Below are positions 8,096 through 17,569 of a DNA stretch of 64,000 bases, piece by piece. This DNA comes from CAWDJT01 sp963828705. GTDB lineage: Bacteria; Desulfobacterota; Syntrophobacteria; Syntrophobacterales; Syntrophobacteraceae. Location of the stretch: positions 24,794 through 88,793 of the forward strand of contig CAWHGA010000011.1 in NCBI GenBank assembly GCA_963828705.1. Reading direction: 5' to 3'. A model generated the notes under the pieces. The model did no database searches, was not told the origin of the DNA, and was given only the letters and a program-made list of their open reading frames with translations. Position 1 is the first letter of the stretch, and each line of letters begins with the position of its first letter. The translations under genes and the position numbers were made by a program.

Positions 8096-10090
8096 ATGGT
8101 TAAGGAGCAACATGGTGCATTGACAGCTGGACTATTTGATGAGCCCGTTACGGTGACAAATCCTGTTAAGGTGCAAGATCTGACGTTTCGTGATGGCCAC
8201 CAGTCCCTTTTTGCTACCCGTGGGCGGACCGAAGATTTTCTTCCCATTGCCGAAGATATGGACAAGGTCGGCTTTTTCTCGATGGAAGTCTGGGGTGGCG
8301 CCACCTTCGACACCATGCATCGGTTTCTGGGCGAAGACCCCTGGGAACGGATCCGCACCCTGAAAAAATACATCAAGAAGACTCCTTTTTCGATGCTTTT
8401 ACGCGGTCAGAACCTGGTTGGGTACCGCAACTACGCCGATGATGTTTCGGAAGCCTTCGTGGAACGCGCCTGCATCAATGGCATGGATATCTTCCGGGTA
8501 TTCGACGCCCTCAACGATTTCCGCAACTTTGAAACCGTTGTCAAGATCATCAAGAAGTTCAACAAGCACTTCCAGGGCACCGTTTGTTACTCCCTGACCC
8601 AGCGTCGCATGGGTGGTCCGGTGTACAATCTGGATTATTACCTGAAAAAGGCCAAAGAACTGGAAGATATGGGGGCCGATACCATCTGTATCAAGGACAT
8701 GGCCGGCCTTATCGCCCCCTACGACGCCTATATCCTGGTCAAAGCCCTCAAAGCCCAAACCAAGATCCCGATCCACTTGCACAGCCATTTCACCTCCGGT
8801 ATGGCCGACATGTCGCTGCTCAAAGCCATCGAAGCCGGTGTCGACATCGTCGATACCTGTCTGTCGCCCTGGGCTTATCGGACCTCGCATCCGGCCATCG
8901 AACCCCTGGTAGTGACCCTGCAGGGAACCGATCGCGACACCGGTTTTGATATCAAGCTGCTGGCCAAATGTACCGAATACATGGAGAAGGTTTCCGCCAA
9001 GTACCGGCATCTCCTCGATGACCGCATGTCCATCATTGATATCAACGTTCTCCTGCACCAAACCCCGGGTGGGATGCTTTCCAACCTGGTCAATCAGTTG
9101 CGGGATATGGACGCTCTGGATAAGATCGATGAAGTGTTCCGCCAACTTCCCATCGTTCGTCGGGAGCTTGGTCAGGTGCCGTTGGTCACGCCCACCAGCC
9201 AGATTGTCGGGATCCAGACGGTCAACAACGTCCTGTTCGACACACCCGATGAGCGCTACAAGATGATCACCGCTCAGGTGAAGGACTTGTGCTACGGGCT
9301 CTATGGCAAGACGGCGGTACCCATTGATCCCGAAGTCCAGAAGAAGGCTCTGAAAGGCTATGCTCGCGGGGAAACCCCCATCAGTAGCCGTCCTGCCGAC
9401 GTCCTGGAACCGGAACTGGAGAAAGCCTCCAAGGATATCGAAGGTCTCGCCAAGGACCTTGACGACACCCTGGTCTACGCCCTCTATCCCACCACCGGAA
9501 AGCGCTTCCTGAAGTGGAAGTACAACCTTGAAGAGGTTCCCGCCGACGTCTTGCCCAAGACCATCGAAGAGGTCAAGGCTCAGGAGGAACTCATCAAAAA
9601 GGCCAAGGCCGGATTGCTGGTGGAAAAACCCACCAAGGAAGCTCCTGCCAAAGGTGCAGCGGCTCGCACTTTCAACGTCTTTGTGGATGGCGAATACTAT
9701 GCGGTGGATGTCGAAGAAGTGGGCGGAGCTCCGGTGGTGACCAGTATCGCCCCGGTAGCTCGCGCGGCTGCTCCGGTCGCTCCGAAAGCGGCTCAGGTGC
9801 CGCCGCCACCGCCCAAACCGGCCGCCGCTCCTCAGGCCGCGCCGGCTGCACCCCGGGCTGCCGCTGCCGCCGCCGATGGAACGGTCATTGAAGCGCCCAT
9901 GCCAGGGATGATCATCCGCTATGAAGTGAAAGAAGGCGACACGGTCAAGGATGGCGATGTGGTTCTGGTTCTGGAAGCGATGAAAATGGAAAATTCCATC
10001 ACCTCGCCGGTGAGTGGAACGGTAAAAAAGATCAACTTCAAGGACGGCGAAAGCGTCCAAAAAGGCGACGTGCTGTTGGTGATTGGCTGA
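8096..10090 (+). CDS. Biotin-dependent carboxyltransferase: pyruvate carboxylase subunit B / oxaloacetate decarboxylase alpha
   Basis: 664 residues. The TIM-barrel carboxyltransferase domain covers about 20-290: LTFRDGHQSLFATR, EVWGGATFD, LLRGQNLVGYRNYADD, ICIKDMAGLIAPYDA, and the metal-binding HLHSHFTSGMA. It is followed by the conserved C-terminal PYC/OadA domain (LLHQTPGGMLSNL, GYARGETP). An Ala/Pro-rich hinge (about 560-595) leads to a biotinyl domain with VLEAMKMENS; the biotinylated lysine is Lys630. The matching biotin carboxylase is not in the window, so whether it makes oxaloacetate from pyruvate (PycB) or decarboxylates it (OadA) cannot be decided. Malate dehydrogenase follows after 53 nt, which favours anaplerotic or reverse-TCA oxaloacetate handling. 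GGAGAA lies before ATG 8096. Confidence 0.93.
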   Translation: MVKEQHGALTAGLFDEPVTVTNPVKVQDLTFRDGHQSLFATRGRTEDFLPIAEDMDKVGFFSMEVWGGATFDTMHRFLGEDPWERIRTLKKYIKKTPFSMLLRGQNLVGYRNYADDVSEAFVERACINGMDIFRVFDALNDFRNFETVVKIIKKFNKHFQGTVCYSLTQRRMGGPVYNLDYYLKKAKELEDMGADTICIKDMAGLIAPYDAYILVKALKAQTKIPIHLHSHFTSGMADMSLLKAIEAGVDIVDTCLSPWAYRTSHPAIEPLVVTLQGTDRDTGFDIKLLAKCTEYMEKVSAKYRHLLDDRMSIIDINVLLHQTPGGMLSNLVNQLRDMDALDKIDEVFRQLPIVRRELGQVPLVTPTSQIVGIQTVNNVLFDTPDERYKMITAQVKDLCYGLYGKTAVPIDPEVQKKALKGYARGETPISSRPADVLEPELEKASKDIEGLAKDLDDTLVYALYPTTGKRFLKWKYNLEEVPADVLPKTIEEVKAQEELIKKAKAGLLVEKPTKEAPAKGAAARTFNVFVDGEYYAVDVEEVGGAPVVTSIAPVARAAAPVAPKAAQVPPPPPKPAAAPQAAPAAPRAAAAAADGTVIEAPMPGMIIRYEVKEGDTVKDGDVVLVLEAMKMENSITSPVSGTVKKINFKDGESVQKGDVLLVIG

Positions 10091-10143
10091 TGCGGAAGCT
10101 GCGAAGCTGCTCTTGACTCTATCGAGAAATGAGGAGTTGGTCC

Positions 10144-11079
10144 ATGTCCATGAAGAGAAAGAAAATCACCGTGGTTGGTGGCGGGTTTGTCGGGGCCACT
10201 GCAGCTCATTGGGCTGCCTCTAAGGAATTGGGTGATGTGTGCCTGATCGATATCGTCGAAGGAATGCCGCAGGGCAAGGCACTGGATCTCATGCAGGCAT
10301 CTCCGGTGGAAGGCTTTGATGCCAATGTGATTGGCACCAACGACTACGCCGACACCGCCAATTCAGACATCGTCATCATCACCGCAGGCCTGCCACGCAA
10401 ACCGGGCATGAGCCGCGACGACCTGCTGGCTAAGAACACCGCCATTGTCAAGGCGGTCACCGAACAGATCTGTAAATACTCCCCCAACGCCTTCCTGATC
10501 ATCGTTTCCAATCCCCTGGATGCCATGGTGTATGTGGCCCACAAGGTCAGCGGGTTCCCCACCAATCGCGTCATGGGTATGGCGGGAGTGCTGGATGCTG
10601 CCCGCTTCCGCACCTTCATCGCCATGGAACTGAACGTTTCGGTGGAAGATGTAACGGCATTCGTCCTGGGAGGGCATGGCGACAGCATGGTGCCCCTGGC
10701 ACGATTCAGCATGGTGGCTGGTATTCCCCTGCCGGAATTGCTCCCGGCTGACCGGATCGAGGCCTTGGTGGATCGGACCCGCAAGGGCGGCGGCGAAATT
10801 GTCAACCTGCTCAAGACCGGCAGCGCCTTCTTCGCCCCGTCGGCTTCCGCCGTTCAGATGGCTGAATCCATCCTCAAGGACAAGAAACGCATCCTGCCTT
10901 GCGCCGCCTACTGTGACAAGGAGTACGGTGTTGGTGGCTACTTTGTGGGTGTTCCGGTGAAACTTGGCGCCAACGGCGTTGAGCAGATCATCGAGATCAA
11001 ATTGCTGCCTGAAGAAAAAGCGGCTTTTGATCGATCCACCGAAGAAGTCCGCAATTTGGTCAAGAACATTGCCCTTTAG
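10144..11079 (+). CDS. mdh: Malate dehydrogenase, NAD-dependent
   Basis: 311 residues from ATG 10144, with GAGGAG 7 nt upstream. Rossmann motif GGGFVGATAAHWAA (about 11-24) with Asp in LIDIVEG indicates NAD. Substrate-binding loop AGLPRKPGMSRDDLL has the arginine pattern of malate rather than lactate dehydrogenases. IIVSNPLDAM and the catalytic GGHGDSMVPLAR (His in GGHGD) complete the active site. It interconverts malate and oxaloacetate, the product or substrate of the enzyme encoded just upstream, so the two genes form a C4-acid module. A strong terminator follows 45 nt after the stop. Confidence 0.95.
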   Translation: MSMKRKKITVVGGGFVGATAAHWAASKELGDVCLIDIVEGMPQGKALDLMQASPVEGFDANVIGTNDYADTANSDIVIITAGLPRKPGMSRDDLLAKNTAIVKAVTEQICKYSPNAFLIIVSNPLDAMVYVAHKVSGFPTNRVMGMAGVLDAARFRTFIAMELNVSVEDVTAFVLGGHGDSMVPLARFSMVAGIPLPELLPADRIEALVDRTRKGGGEIVNLLKTGSAFFAPSASAVQMAESILKDKKRILPCAAYCDKEYGVGGYFVGVPVKLGANGVEQIIEIKLLPEEKAAFDRSTEEVRNLVKNIAL

Positions 11080-11123
11080 CCGGCAAGCTCCCCAGACCAT
11101 TTTTCCATCATAGCATGTCCCCA

Positions 11124-11157
11124 CCCTCTTCCGGCCCCTGCCGGGAGAGGGTTTTTT
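11124..11157 (+). terminator. Rho-independent terminator after mdh
   Basis: CCCTCTTCCGGC (11124-11135) pairs with GCCGGGAGAGGG (11140-11151), 12 bp with one G-U wobble and a CCCT loop, followed by six T (11152-11157). Ends the pycB-mdh transcript. Confidence 0.85.
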
Positions 11158-12054
11158 CACGGAGTGGCTACTTTGCCCATTGTTCTTTGAGCGTCCACAC
11201 CTTCTTCTCCAGTTTTGGATTCGGTTATAATTCCAGCTGAACCATCCAAGCCAACCTTATGAGATAACATATCAACCGAGCAGGTCGGCCCGTTTGCGGG
11301 CAAAGATCGAAGGTAGCTAGCTCCGCAGATCCCAACCCCTATCGAATCCAGTTCTGCACAAGCCGGAGTATCAGCGGAATTTGCTGCTCCAAGCTGGCTA
11401 TTCGTCACAATACGCTCGATTTCCAGGGAGCTCTCTTATTCCCGAGCTTTTTCCAAACAGACTGGATCAGGGCGCAACACAGTTGCTGGATCTAATCCAC
11501 CAGGAAGGTCAGCATCATGACGGTTACAAAGAAAACATGGCAAAGGCCGACATTAGTGAATCCGGGAGGCGAATTTCCGCATTGCTGTTGCGCGGGTCGG
11601 TGATGGTCTCGAAGCGCTCACGGTTGCTCCAATGAGATGTCCGCGCTCAGGTGCTTGCGCACTCCAGTCCTGGGCAGCTTCCGTTCCTTGATTCGTTACT
11701 GTCGTTGAAATTATCTCCTTTTCATGTAGACTCAACATGGACGTCACCGATCGGCTTGTACCGGGAAAAGTGAGGGCCAGATGACATTTCGCCAGCGGCG
11801 GCGGGGCTCAGATTGGAAGTTGCGATTACGAAAACTCAAATCCCAATATCCCACTCAGAGCCAGTTTTCAGACTCTGCTGGAGTCACTGCATGGCTTTAT
11901 GAATCTTGCTGGGAAACCAGTGCCACCTTGAACAACACACTGCTCTGGCTGGCAGAGTCTGTCCCAGCTCCGAACGTGGCCAATACCACCGGCGGTCCTG
12001 AGCGATCGGATGCCTCTTTCAGCCTTGCAATCTGACCCGAGGGTTTAGAACCAA
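11158..12054. other. Long intergenic region without a convincing gene
   Basis: About 900 bp. Frames at 11157-11408 (minus), 11381-11635 (plus) and 11781-12035 (plus) have no ribosome site, no domain and poor codon structure. No tRNA, CRISPR or strong repeat seen. It could hold degraded coding sequence or regulatory DNA for the phosphatase gene that follows. Confidence 0.4.
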
Positions 12055-12861
12055 ATGCTCAAGATAAGCTTATGTGGCAAATCCGATACTGGCTTGGTAC
12101 GTAAAAACAACGAGGACGCATTTTTTGTCGGAGTGGATCTGGGAATTGGCATACTGGCAGACGGTATGGGCGGTGCGGCTGCGGGCGAACTGGCAAGCCA
12201 TATTTTTGTTCAAACCGCCATAGATGTGTTCACCCCTCCTGCCACGCAGCTCAACCGAGATGCCTTGGATCTCATTCAGAAGTCCTATGAATTGGCCAAT
12301 CGGAAAATCCTGCAACACATACAGGGAAACCCACACCATGAAGGGATGGGCTGTACCGCTGAAGTGCTGGTGTTGTATGGGAACCGTTATGCTGTGGGCC
12401 ACGTTGGCGATAGTCGTACCTACCTCTTTAGAAACGGTATGCTGCAGCAATTGACTCGTGACCATTCGTTTGTTCAGGATCTGATGGATCGAGGTGTCAT
12501 TGCTCCTGCAGAAGCAAGAAATCACCCCATGCGGCACATGATCATGCGAGCAGTAGGGACGAAAGAATTGCTCACGGTCGATTTTGTTACAGACAAAGTT
12601 GCCGCTGGCGACCTTTTTCTCATCTGTTCTGATGGCCTTACCGATATGGTCGAAGACGTTTTTATCCGCGACATCCTGGCTTTGCCGCTGAAGATCGAGG
12701 AAAAAGCCGAGAGATTGATCGCGGCGGCCAAATCGGAAGGCGGCAAGGATAACATCACGGTAGTTCTGGGCGAGCTGATAAACGGGCCGAACAAAGAGAA
12801 GCTCGCTAATGACTGGATCGACCCGGAAGAAGATGCTTCCACTCTACCCATGGTACCGTAG
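12055..12861 (+). CDS. PP2C-family protein Ser/Thr phosphatase (Stp1/PrpC type)
   Basis: 268 residues covering one complete PP2C catalytic domain. Metal-coordinating motifs are intact: VRKNNEDAFF (about 14-23), ADGMGGAAAGE (about 36-46), GHVGDSRTYLFR (about 120-131), LTRDHSFVQDL, CSDGLTDMV (about 195-203) and GGKDNITVV (about 231-239). It dephosphorylates phospho-Ser/Thr proteins with Mn/Mg and is the normal antagonist of Hanks-type kinases; such a kinase is encoded 440 bp downstream on the same strand. The ATG 12055 has only a weak purine stretch in front. The C-terminal tail is acidic. Confidence 0.92.
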   Translation: MLKISLCGKSDTGLVRKNNEDAFFVGVDLGIGILADGMGGAAAGELASHIFVQTAIDVFTPPATQLNRDALDLIQKSYELANRKILQHIQGNPHHEGMGCTAEVLVLYGNRYAVGHVGDSRTYLFRNGMLQQLTRDHSFVQDLMDRGVIAPAEARNHPMRHMIMRAVGTKELLTVDFVTDKVAAGDLFLICSDGLTDMVEDVFIRDILALPLKIEEKAERLIAAAKSEGGKDNITVVLGELINGPNKEKLANDWIDPEEDASTLPMVP

Positions 12862-13303
12862 GCTTTGCATGATTCACCAGTTGTATCCGGCTCGCCCCGT
12901 GCTTGCGTAAAACCACAGGTGGCCGATCCTCACAGACATCTAAAAGACTCGGCTAACGAATCTAGTTCGTGCAACCCCAAAACGACTTTTCAGCACGTCA
13001 CGGATCCCATGCTTCAGCCGGATATTAAGAACGCTGTGTCGGTTCCTCTCAGCGGAGCTGCCATAACGACATGGCTGCGTTCGGCCCAACCCACGGCTGG
13101 TGGCTGGTACTTCAGTTGATCGATGCAAAGACCAAGAACGTGATTGCTACCCATAAAGTGGTGATTTTTTAGCGGATGAAGAACATGCACCAGCCGAAGT
13201 GTTGCCGGACGGCATGAGGTGAATAGATTGCTGCGGGTGTTCGCTCCGTGTGTCCATCCTTGCCGGGTGTAACGAGGGATTTCTTAAAGGAGTCACAGCC
13301 ATC
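12862..13303. other. Intergenic region and kinase leader
   Basis: About 440 bp between the phosphatase and kinase genes. Short frames at 12865-13119 and 12940-13128 overlap each other on opposite strands without domain support. The AAAGGAG near 13286-13292 is the ribosome site used to choose the kinase start at 13304. Confidence 0.4.
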
Positions 13304-16027
13304 ATGTTCAGTCCAGAGAGCCTCATTGGAAAGCAAATCGATCAGTTCAGGCTGGATCAATACGTCGCCAGAGGTGCCATGGGTATTGTCTATAAGGCAT
13401 TCGATACGGTGCTGGCACGAACGGTTGCCTTGAAGCTGATCTCCAGGCAGGTTGATGAGGGTTTGTCCACGCAAGAACTTGCCTCGCGAGAAGAGGCCCG
13501 CAAACGGCTGATCCAGGAAGCCAAGGCGGCCGGACGTCTATCACATCCGAACATTATCGTCATCCACGCTTATGGGGAGACCGAGGAATTCGATTACATC
13601 TGCATGGAGTATGTTGCTGGCAAGACCTTGGCCGAGCTTCTGAACGAAAAGAAAGTGCTGTCCATGGAGGAGGCCTTTCCGATTTTCACCCAGATTTTGC
13701 TGGCGCTGGATGCAGCGGCGCAAGAACAGATCGTGCACCGGGACATCAAGCCGTCCAACATTATGATTGCCGAGGACAACCGGGTGAAGGTGATGGACTT
13801 TGGGATAGCCAAGCTCCCATCGCTCTCCATGACAACCACTGGTACGGTGTTAGGAACTCCATATTATATGTCCCCCGAACAGATCTCGGGAAAGAAGATC
13901 GATACCCGATCTGATATTTTCTCTGTTGGGGCGGTTCTTTATCAGTTGTTGACCGGAGAAAGACCCTTCGAATCAGAGAGCACGGCCACCCTGGTTTATA
14001 AGATCATTCAAACCGAGCCGATCCCTGCCAAAGTTCTGAATGTCCATGTCTCCCAGTCCGTCACCAACATCATCAACAAGGCCCTGGCCAAAGATCCTGG
14101 CCAGCGTTATCAAACTCCTGGGCAAATGTTGCAAGCTTTGAAAGCTGCTCTGGGCCCTGGCATCAGTGAATCGGCGGTTGACGCCGATGCCACAATCATA
14201 GCCGCCGATCAGCAATTCGATGCAACGATGCAGGCTGAAAAGGCCACTTTGGAGACCCCAAGCACAAAGCCTGGCCCTTCACCACGCCAGAGCGCGCCGA
14301 GCGAGCCCCCCCCAACGCCGCCCAAGACCGGAGCAGCGGATCAGACAGCGGTGTCTGAGGCGCCACCCAAACCCGCGAAAACGCAACCTGTGGAAAAGAA
14401 AGCCGATCTGGAAGCAGAAAAGGTGCAACCCGGGGCGCCTGCGTCAGAGAAAGCTGAACCTGCTGGCAAGGCCGCGCCGACTCCATCTTCAGCAGTTCGT
14501 ACCAAGACGCAGACGACACCAAAGACGTCCGAAATAAATGCTAAGGTCCTCGGGTTAGTTGCCGTTGTTCTTGTGATTGTGACTGTGGTTTGTTTGGTGT
14601 TGTGGCGCCAGGGGCTATGGCCTTTTGGCTCGACCCCTGTCCCGACAGCTACCTCAACAAGCCTCCCGAATAGTGTCACGCAGCAGCCTCCAACCACGGC
14701 CGATCAGGGAAAGGTGACCATTGAATCCCTGCTGGCACAGGCCAAGAATCAAATGGAAAGCGATCCGGCCAATGCCCAGAGGTTGCTGGAGCAGGCCGTC
14801 GCGCTGGATTCGAACAGTTTGGATGCGGCCATGCTGCTCGGTCGTCTGTTCAGGAACCGCAAGGATTACCCGGCTGCCATCCGGCAATACCAACGCGCCA
14901 TAAGAATCAATGATCAGACCACCGACGCCTACTTCAACCTAGGTTACCTCCATTATTCGCAGGGAGAATATGATTCCGCCATAAGGAATTACGAATATTG
15001 TCTTGCTTTGGCACCGTCTTACAGGGATGAAGTGCTGACCAATCTGGGCCTCTGTCACCATAAGAAAAACAATCCTTCTCAAGCACAGATCTTCTTCAAA
15101 CAGGCGCTGGACATAAATCCCTATAACAACGTGGCCCGTAGCTATGTGCCCACCGTAACCGCGGTCGCAAAACCAGAGGTTAGCACAAATGTTCCAGCCC
15201 ACATTGCGCAGGGTGTACCCATCGTCGATCAGACGAAGGCATCCGTTGAAGCCCTATTAGTACAGGCAAGAGAGCAATGGGACAACGACCCAGCGACTGC
15301 CCAGAAGCTGCTGGAACAGGCTGTCGCCCTGGATCCGAACCATTTTGAGGCGGTTATGCAGCTAGGCCGACTGCTCACCATCCGCAAGGATTTCCCGGCT
15401 TCCATCCGGCAATATCAAAATGCTCTGCGGATCAACAAGCAGGCCGCCGAAATCTACTTTAACCTAGGCTACATTCACCTAACTCTGGGAAATTATGATT
15501 CTGCCATTCAGTATTATGAATCCTGTCTTAACTTGGCACCTTTCTACCGGGATGAAGTGCTTACAAACCTTGGTATTACCTATCTGAAGAAGAATGACCC
15601 CGCTCAAGCGCAGTCTTTTCTTAAGCAAGCCCTGGATTTGAACCCCAAGAATGACCTGGCTCGCAATTATCTGAAGGCCGCTGAGGCTAAAATCGCCGCG
15701 CTGGCCGGAGGAGCGACTACTGTTTCTCAGAGTACTGCCATCCGCATTGAAGGAAAATACTCTGTGGAAGGGATCAACCCGGACGGGAGCAAGTATCACG
15801 GCACCGCGGTCATCAGTCGCAAAGGTAAGGACTATTTTATGAACTGGGATATTGCCAAAAAGAAACACTCCGGCCGCGGCTCCTTTTCCGGCAACATCCT
15901 CAGAATGAATTGGAGCAGCGGCAGTGGCGGGGGAGGAGTGGTTACCTACACCCTCACTCCTGGTGGTGTGCTTGAAGGCACCTGGGCTAGCGGACGCGGT
16001 GTGGAGAATTTGACTCCATCTCCATAA
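13304..16027 (+). CDS. Transmembrane Hanks-type Ser/Thr protein kinase with duplicated TPR blocks and C-terminal beta domain
   Basis: I start at ATG 13304 (RBS AAAGGAG), giving 907 residues; an upstream in-frame start at 13250 lacks a ribosome site. The kinase domain (about 15-275) has YVARGAMGIVYKA (P-loop with Ala for the first Gly), ALKLIS (Lys), HRDIKPSNIM (catalytic loop), DFGIAK and GTPYYMSPEQI. A Pro/Ala/Lys-rich linker of about 110 residues leads to one membrane helix (VLGLVAVVLVIVTVVCLVLW). The extracytoplasmic part has two tandem copies of a block of about 150 residues, each with TPR-like helices (LEQAVALD, IRQYQ, FNLGY, DEVLTNLG). A final domain of about 90 residues (EGKYSVEGINPDGSKYHG, GVLEGTWASGRG) looks all-beta. 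Partner phosphatase upstream, LysM lipoprotein downstream. Confidence 0.92.
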   Translation: MFSPESLIGKQIDQFRLDQYVARGAMGIVYKAFDTVLARTVALKLISRQVDEGLSTQELASREEARKRLIQEAKAAGRLSHPNIIVIHAYGETEEFDYICMEYVAGKTLAELLNEKKVLSMEEAFPIFTQILLALDAAAQEQIVHRDIKPSNIMIAEDNRVKVMDFGIAKLPSLSMTTTGTVLGTPYYMSPEQISGKKIDTRSDIFSVGAVLYQLLTGERPFESESTATLVYKIIQTEPIPAKVLNVHVSQSVTNIINKALAKDPGQRYQTPGQMLQALKAALGPGISESAVDADATIIAADQQFDATMQAEKATLETPSTKPGPSPRQSAPSEPPPTPPKTGAADQTAVSEAPPKPAKTQPVEKKADLEAEKVQPGAPASEKAEPAGKAAPTPSSAVRTKTQTTPKTSEINAKVLGLVAVVLVIVTVVCLVLWRQGLWPFGSTPVPTATSTSLPNSVTQQPPTTADQGKVTIESLLAQAKNQMESDPANAQRLLEQAVALDSNSLDAAMLLGRLFRNRKDYPAAIRQYQRAIRINDQTTDAYFNLGYLHYSQGEYDSAIRNYEYCLALAPSYRDEVLTNLGLCHHKKNNPSQAQIFFKQALDINPYNNVARSYVPTVTAVAKPEVSTNVPAHIAQGVPIVDQTKASVEALLVQAREQWDNDPATAQKLLEQAVALDPNHFEAVMQLGRLLTIRKDFPASIRQYQNALRINKQAAEIYFNLGYIHLTLGNYDSAIQYYESCLNLAPFYRDEVLTNLGITYLKKNDPAQAQSFLKQALDLNPKNDLARNYLKAAEAKIAALAGGATTVSQSTAIRIEGKYSVEGINPDGSKYHGTAVISRKGKDYFMNWDIAKKKHSGRGSFSGNILRMNWSSGSGGGGVVTYTLTPGGVLEGTWASGRGVENLTPSP

Positions 16028-16182
16028 TGCACTCCACCTAGAAAGCTCTCTTTCGTCTCTCTCCAGCTGGAGAACGGGGTCAATGCTGCTGACTTGAGGG
16101 ATGGATTTTGGCGATTGGTTTTTGGCTTGCGGAAAAGATAGAAACATCAACTTAACTTAAGAGAGTTTGCTGGAGGCTGCAG

Positions 16183-16614
16183 ATGAGGATGACTTGCAGG
16201 TTGATCTTGTGGTTGCCATTGGTTGCGTTGGCCGCATTGCTAGGACTCGGCTGTCGAACCACACAACACGATCAGATCATGGATAATGTCGCCATGGCCC
16301 CTCCGGTAGTGGAGAGACCCCAATTCATCTTTCATAAGGTGATGGCGGGAGAGACCATGGCAACCATAGCCAGATGGTATTCGGGAAAAGAAAGCAAATG
16401 GGAGGAAATTGCCGAGCACAATCCGGATTTGAGTCCGTTCAAGCTCAGGAAAGGTGATATCGTCAAGGTGCCCATCTACATGGCCACCGTCCATACGGAA
16501 CAGCCAAGTTATTCAACGGCACAAAAGAAAAGGAAGAAAACTCCCAGCAGTCGAGCGCCTGGCTCCCAATCCGACGACAGCGGTCTCCCCGAGGAGGTGT
16601 TCGGGCCAAGATAA
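16183..16614 (+). CDS. LysM-domain lipoprotein
   Basis: 143 residues. Signal peptide with lipobox GLGC at about residues 21-24, so lipid-anchored. A LysM domain follows (about 50-100: HKVMAGETMATIARWYSG, WEEIAEHNPDLSPFKLRKG, DIVKVPIY), the peptidoglycan-binding fold. The tail is basic and low in complexity. It sits 155 nt after the kinase gene on the same strand. An inference worth testing is that the extracytoplasmic TPR part of the kinase and this cell-wall protein act together in envelope sensing. GGAGG-like purines lie before ATG 16183. Confidence 0.82.
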   Translation: MRMTCRLILWLPLVALAALLGLGCRTTQHDQIMDNVAMAPPVVERPQFIFHKVMAGETMATIARWYSGKESKWEEIAEHNPDLSPFKLRKGDIVKVPIYMATVHTEQPSYSTAQKKRKKTPSSRAPGSQSDDSGLPEEVFGPR

Positions 16615-16788
16615 AGCGGAGGCTAGGGCTGGAGATCATCCGTGCCGATCAGAGGCCCGCTCCCGGCATCCAAACGAGATCAATGTCTTCACCGATCAAC
16701 CGCAGCAGCATCCGGGCGCTCACCTCCACCGGGAGCAGGCTGCCGTCCTTTCGGCGGATGCGCCGCTCGTTGTTCACAATCCTGCGTT

Positions 16789-16860
16789 CGTCATTCCGGC
16801 GGGAGCCGGAATCCAGGCTTTTCAAAGCTTCCTGGTCCCCGGCTTTCGCCGGGGTGACGG
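16789..16860. repeat. REP-type interspersed repeat with two hairpins
   Basis: ATTCCGGC (16793-16800) pairs with GCCGGAAT (16805-16812); CCCCGGC (16837-16843) pairs with GCCGGGG (16848-16854). The framing words CGTCATTCC, AATCCAGG and CCGGGGTGACG are typical of a repeat family widespread in Desulfobacterota genomes. Related pieces occur at 24945-25010 and 59493-59515. The whole stretch 16615-16974 otherwise holds no gene. Confidence 0.7.
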
Positions 16861-16974
16861 TTCATTTGTTGGTCACTCTACTCTTTGGACATGTGCTTAG
16901 CGATGAACGGGTGCCATGAGCAAGCACGGCGACCATCTTGCCGTGATCCTCGCTCCGTCATGATAGGGTGCAGA

Positions 16975-17547
16975 TTATGAACCAACCTGCTTCCACTCCC
17001 CCCCTTTCTTTTCTTCAGTGGAGATTATTCTACCATCTTTGCCATAGTAGATATGCCTATAGGCAGTGCCACCACTATCATAAATGACATCTAATCTAGA
17101 AATATTCTTCTTCTGCGTGTATGCAGATGTATAATGAAATTCTGTCTTATTCTTCCTTTCGTATGCATCATAGTATTGTTTCGATTTGGCTATCCCTTCT
17201 CTATTAGAATACTCTTTCGTATAGTAAAATTCGGCTTCTTTTAACTTACCTCTCTTAAATGAACCGGTAGTATAATATTGTTCGCGTTTCACAACACCAT
17301 CGATTCTAGCATGCTTTTCCAAATAGTATGATTCAATTTTGATAATTCGTTTATTGATGTCATAAAATTTAATTATTTTGACTATTCCATCGCTGTACTC
17401 TTTATCACCGGGACTATATATGTTCTCCTCAGTGACACCTCCATATTCGTTGCGATTATCAATGATTCTATCGGTTTCAGAAAACACCATAGAAACTGAA
17501 ATTGTAAGCAAAATGACGAGTGAAAAAGACATAATTAATTTCTTCAT
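16975..17547 (-). CDS. Secreted repeat-containing hypothetical protein, AT-rich
   Basis: 190 residues from ATG 17547, with GGAGGG four bases upstream. A classical signal peptide (MKKLIMSFSLVILLTISVSM, cleavage near FSE) is followed by a tyrosine/lysine-rich region built from repeats of about 20-25 residues, each with an aromatic pair: KFYD, ESYYLEK, REQYYTT, EFYYTKE, KQYYDAY, EFHYTSA, HIYYGKDG. The pattern recalls MORN/YwqK-like beta-hairpin repeats but I could not assign a family. The gene is strikingly AT-rich compared with its GC-rich neighbours and uses many AAA/ATA codons, a sign of recent acquisition. No partner gene or toxin domain is evident. Confidence 0.7.
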   Translation of the reverse strand: MKKLIMSFSLVILLTISVSMVFSETDRIIDNRNEYGGVTEENIYSPGDKEYSDGIVKIIKFYDINKRIIKIESYYLEKHARIDGVVKREQYYTTGSFKRGKLKEAEFYYTKEYSNREGIAKSKQYYDAYERKNKTEFHYTSAYTQKKNISRLDVIYDSGGTAYRHIYYGKDGRIISTEEKKGGEWKQVGS

Positions 17548-17569
17548 GATACCCTCCATTCTTTCATAT

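Noticed and set aside
8399..10060. Minus-strand frame of 553 codons
   Set aside because: Shadow of the carboxyltransferase gene; His/Gly/Asp-rich composition typical of antisense frames.
11157..12035. Several frames of 80-110 codons in the gap after mdh
   Set aside because: No ribosome sites, no domains, overlapping on both strands.
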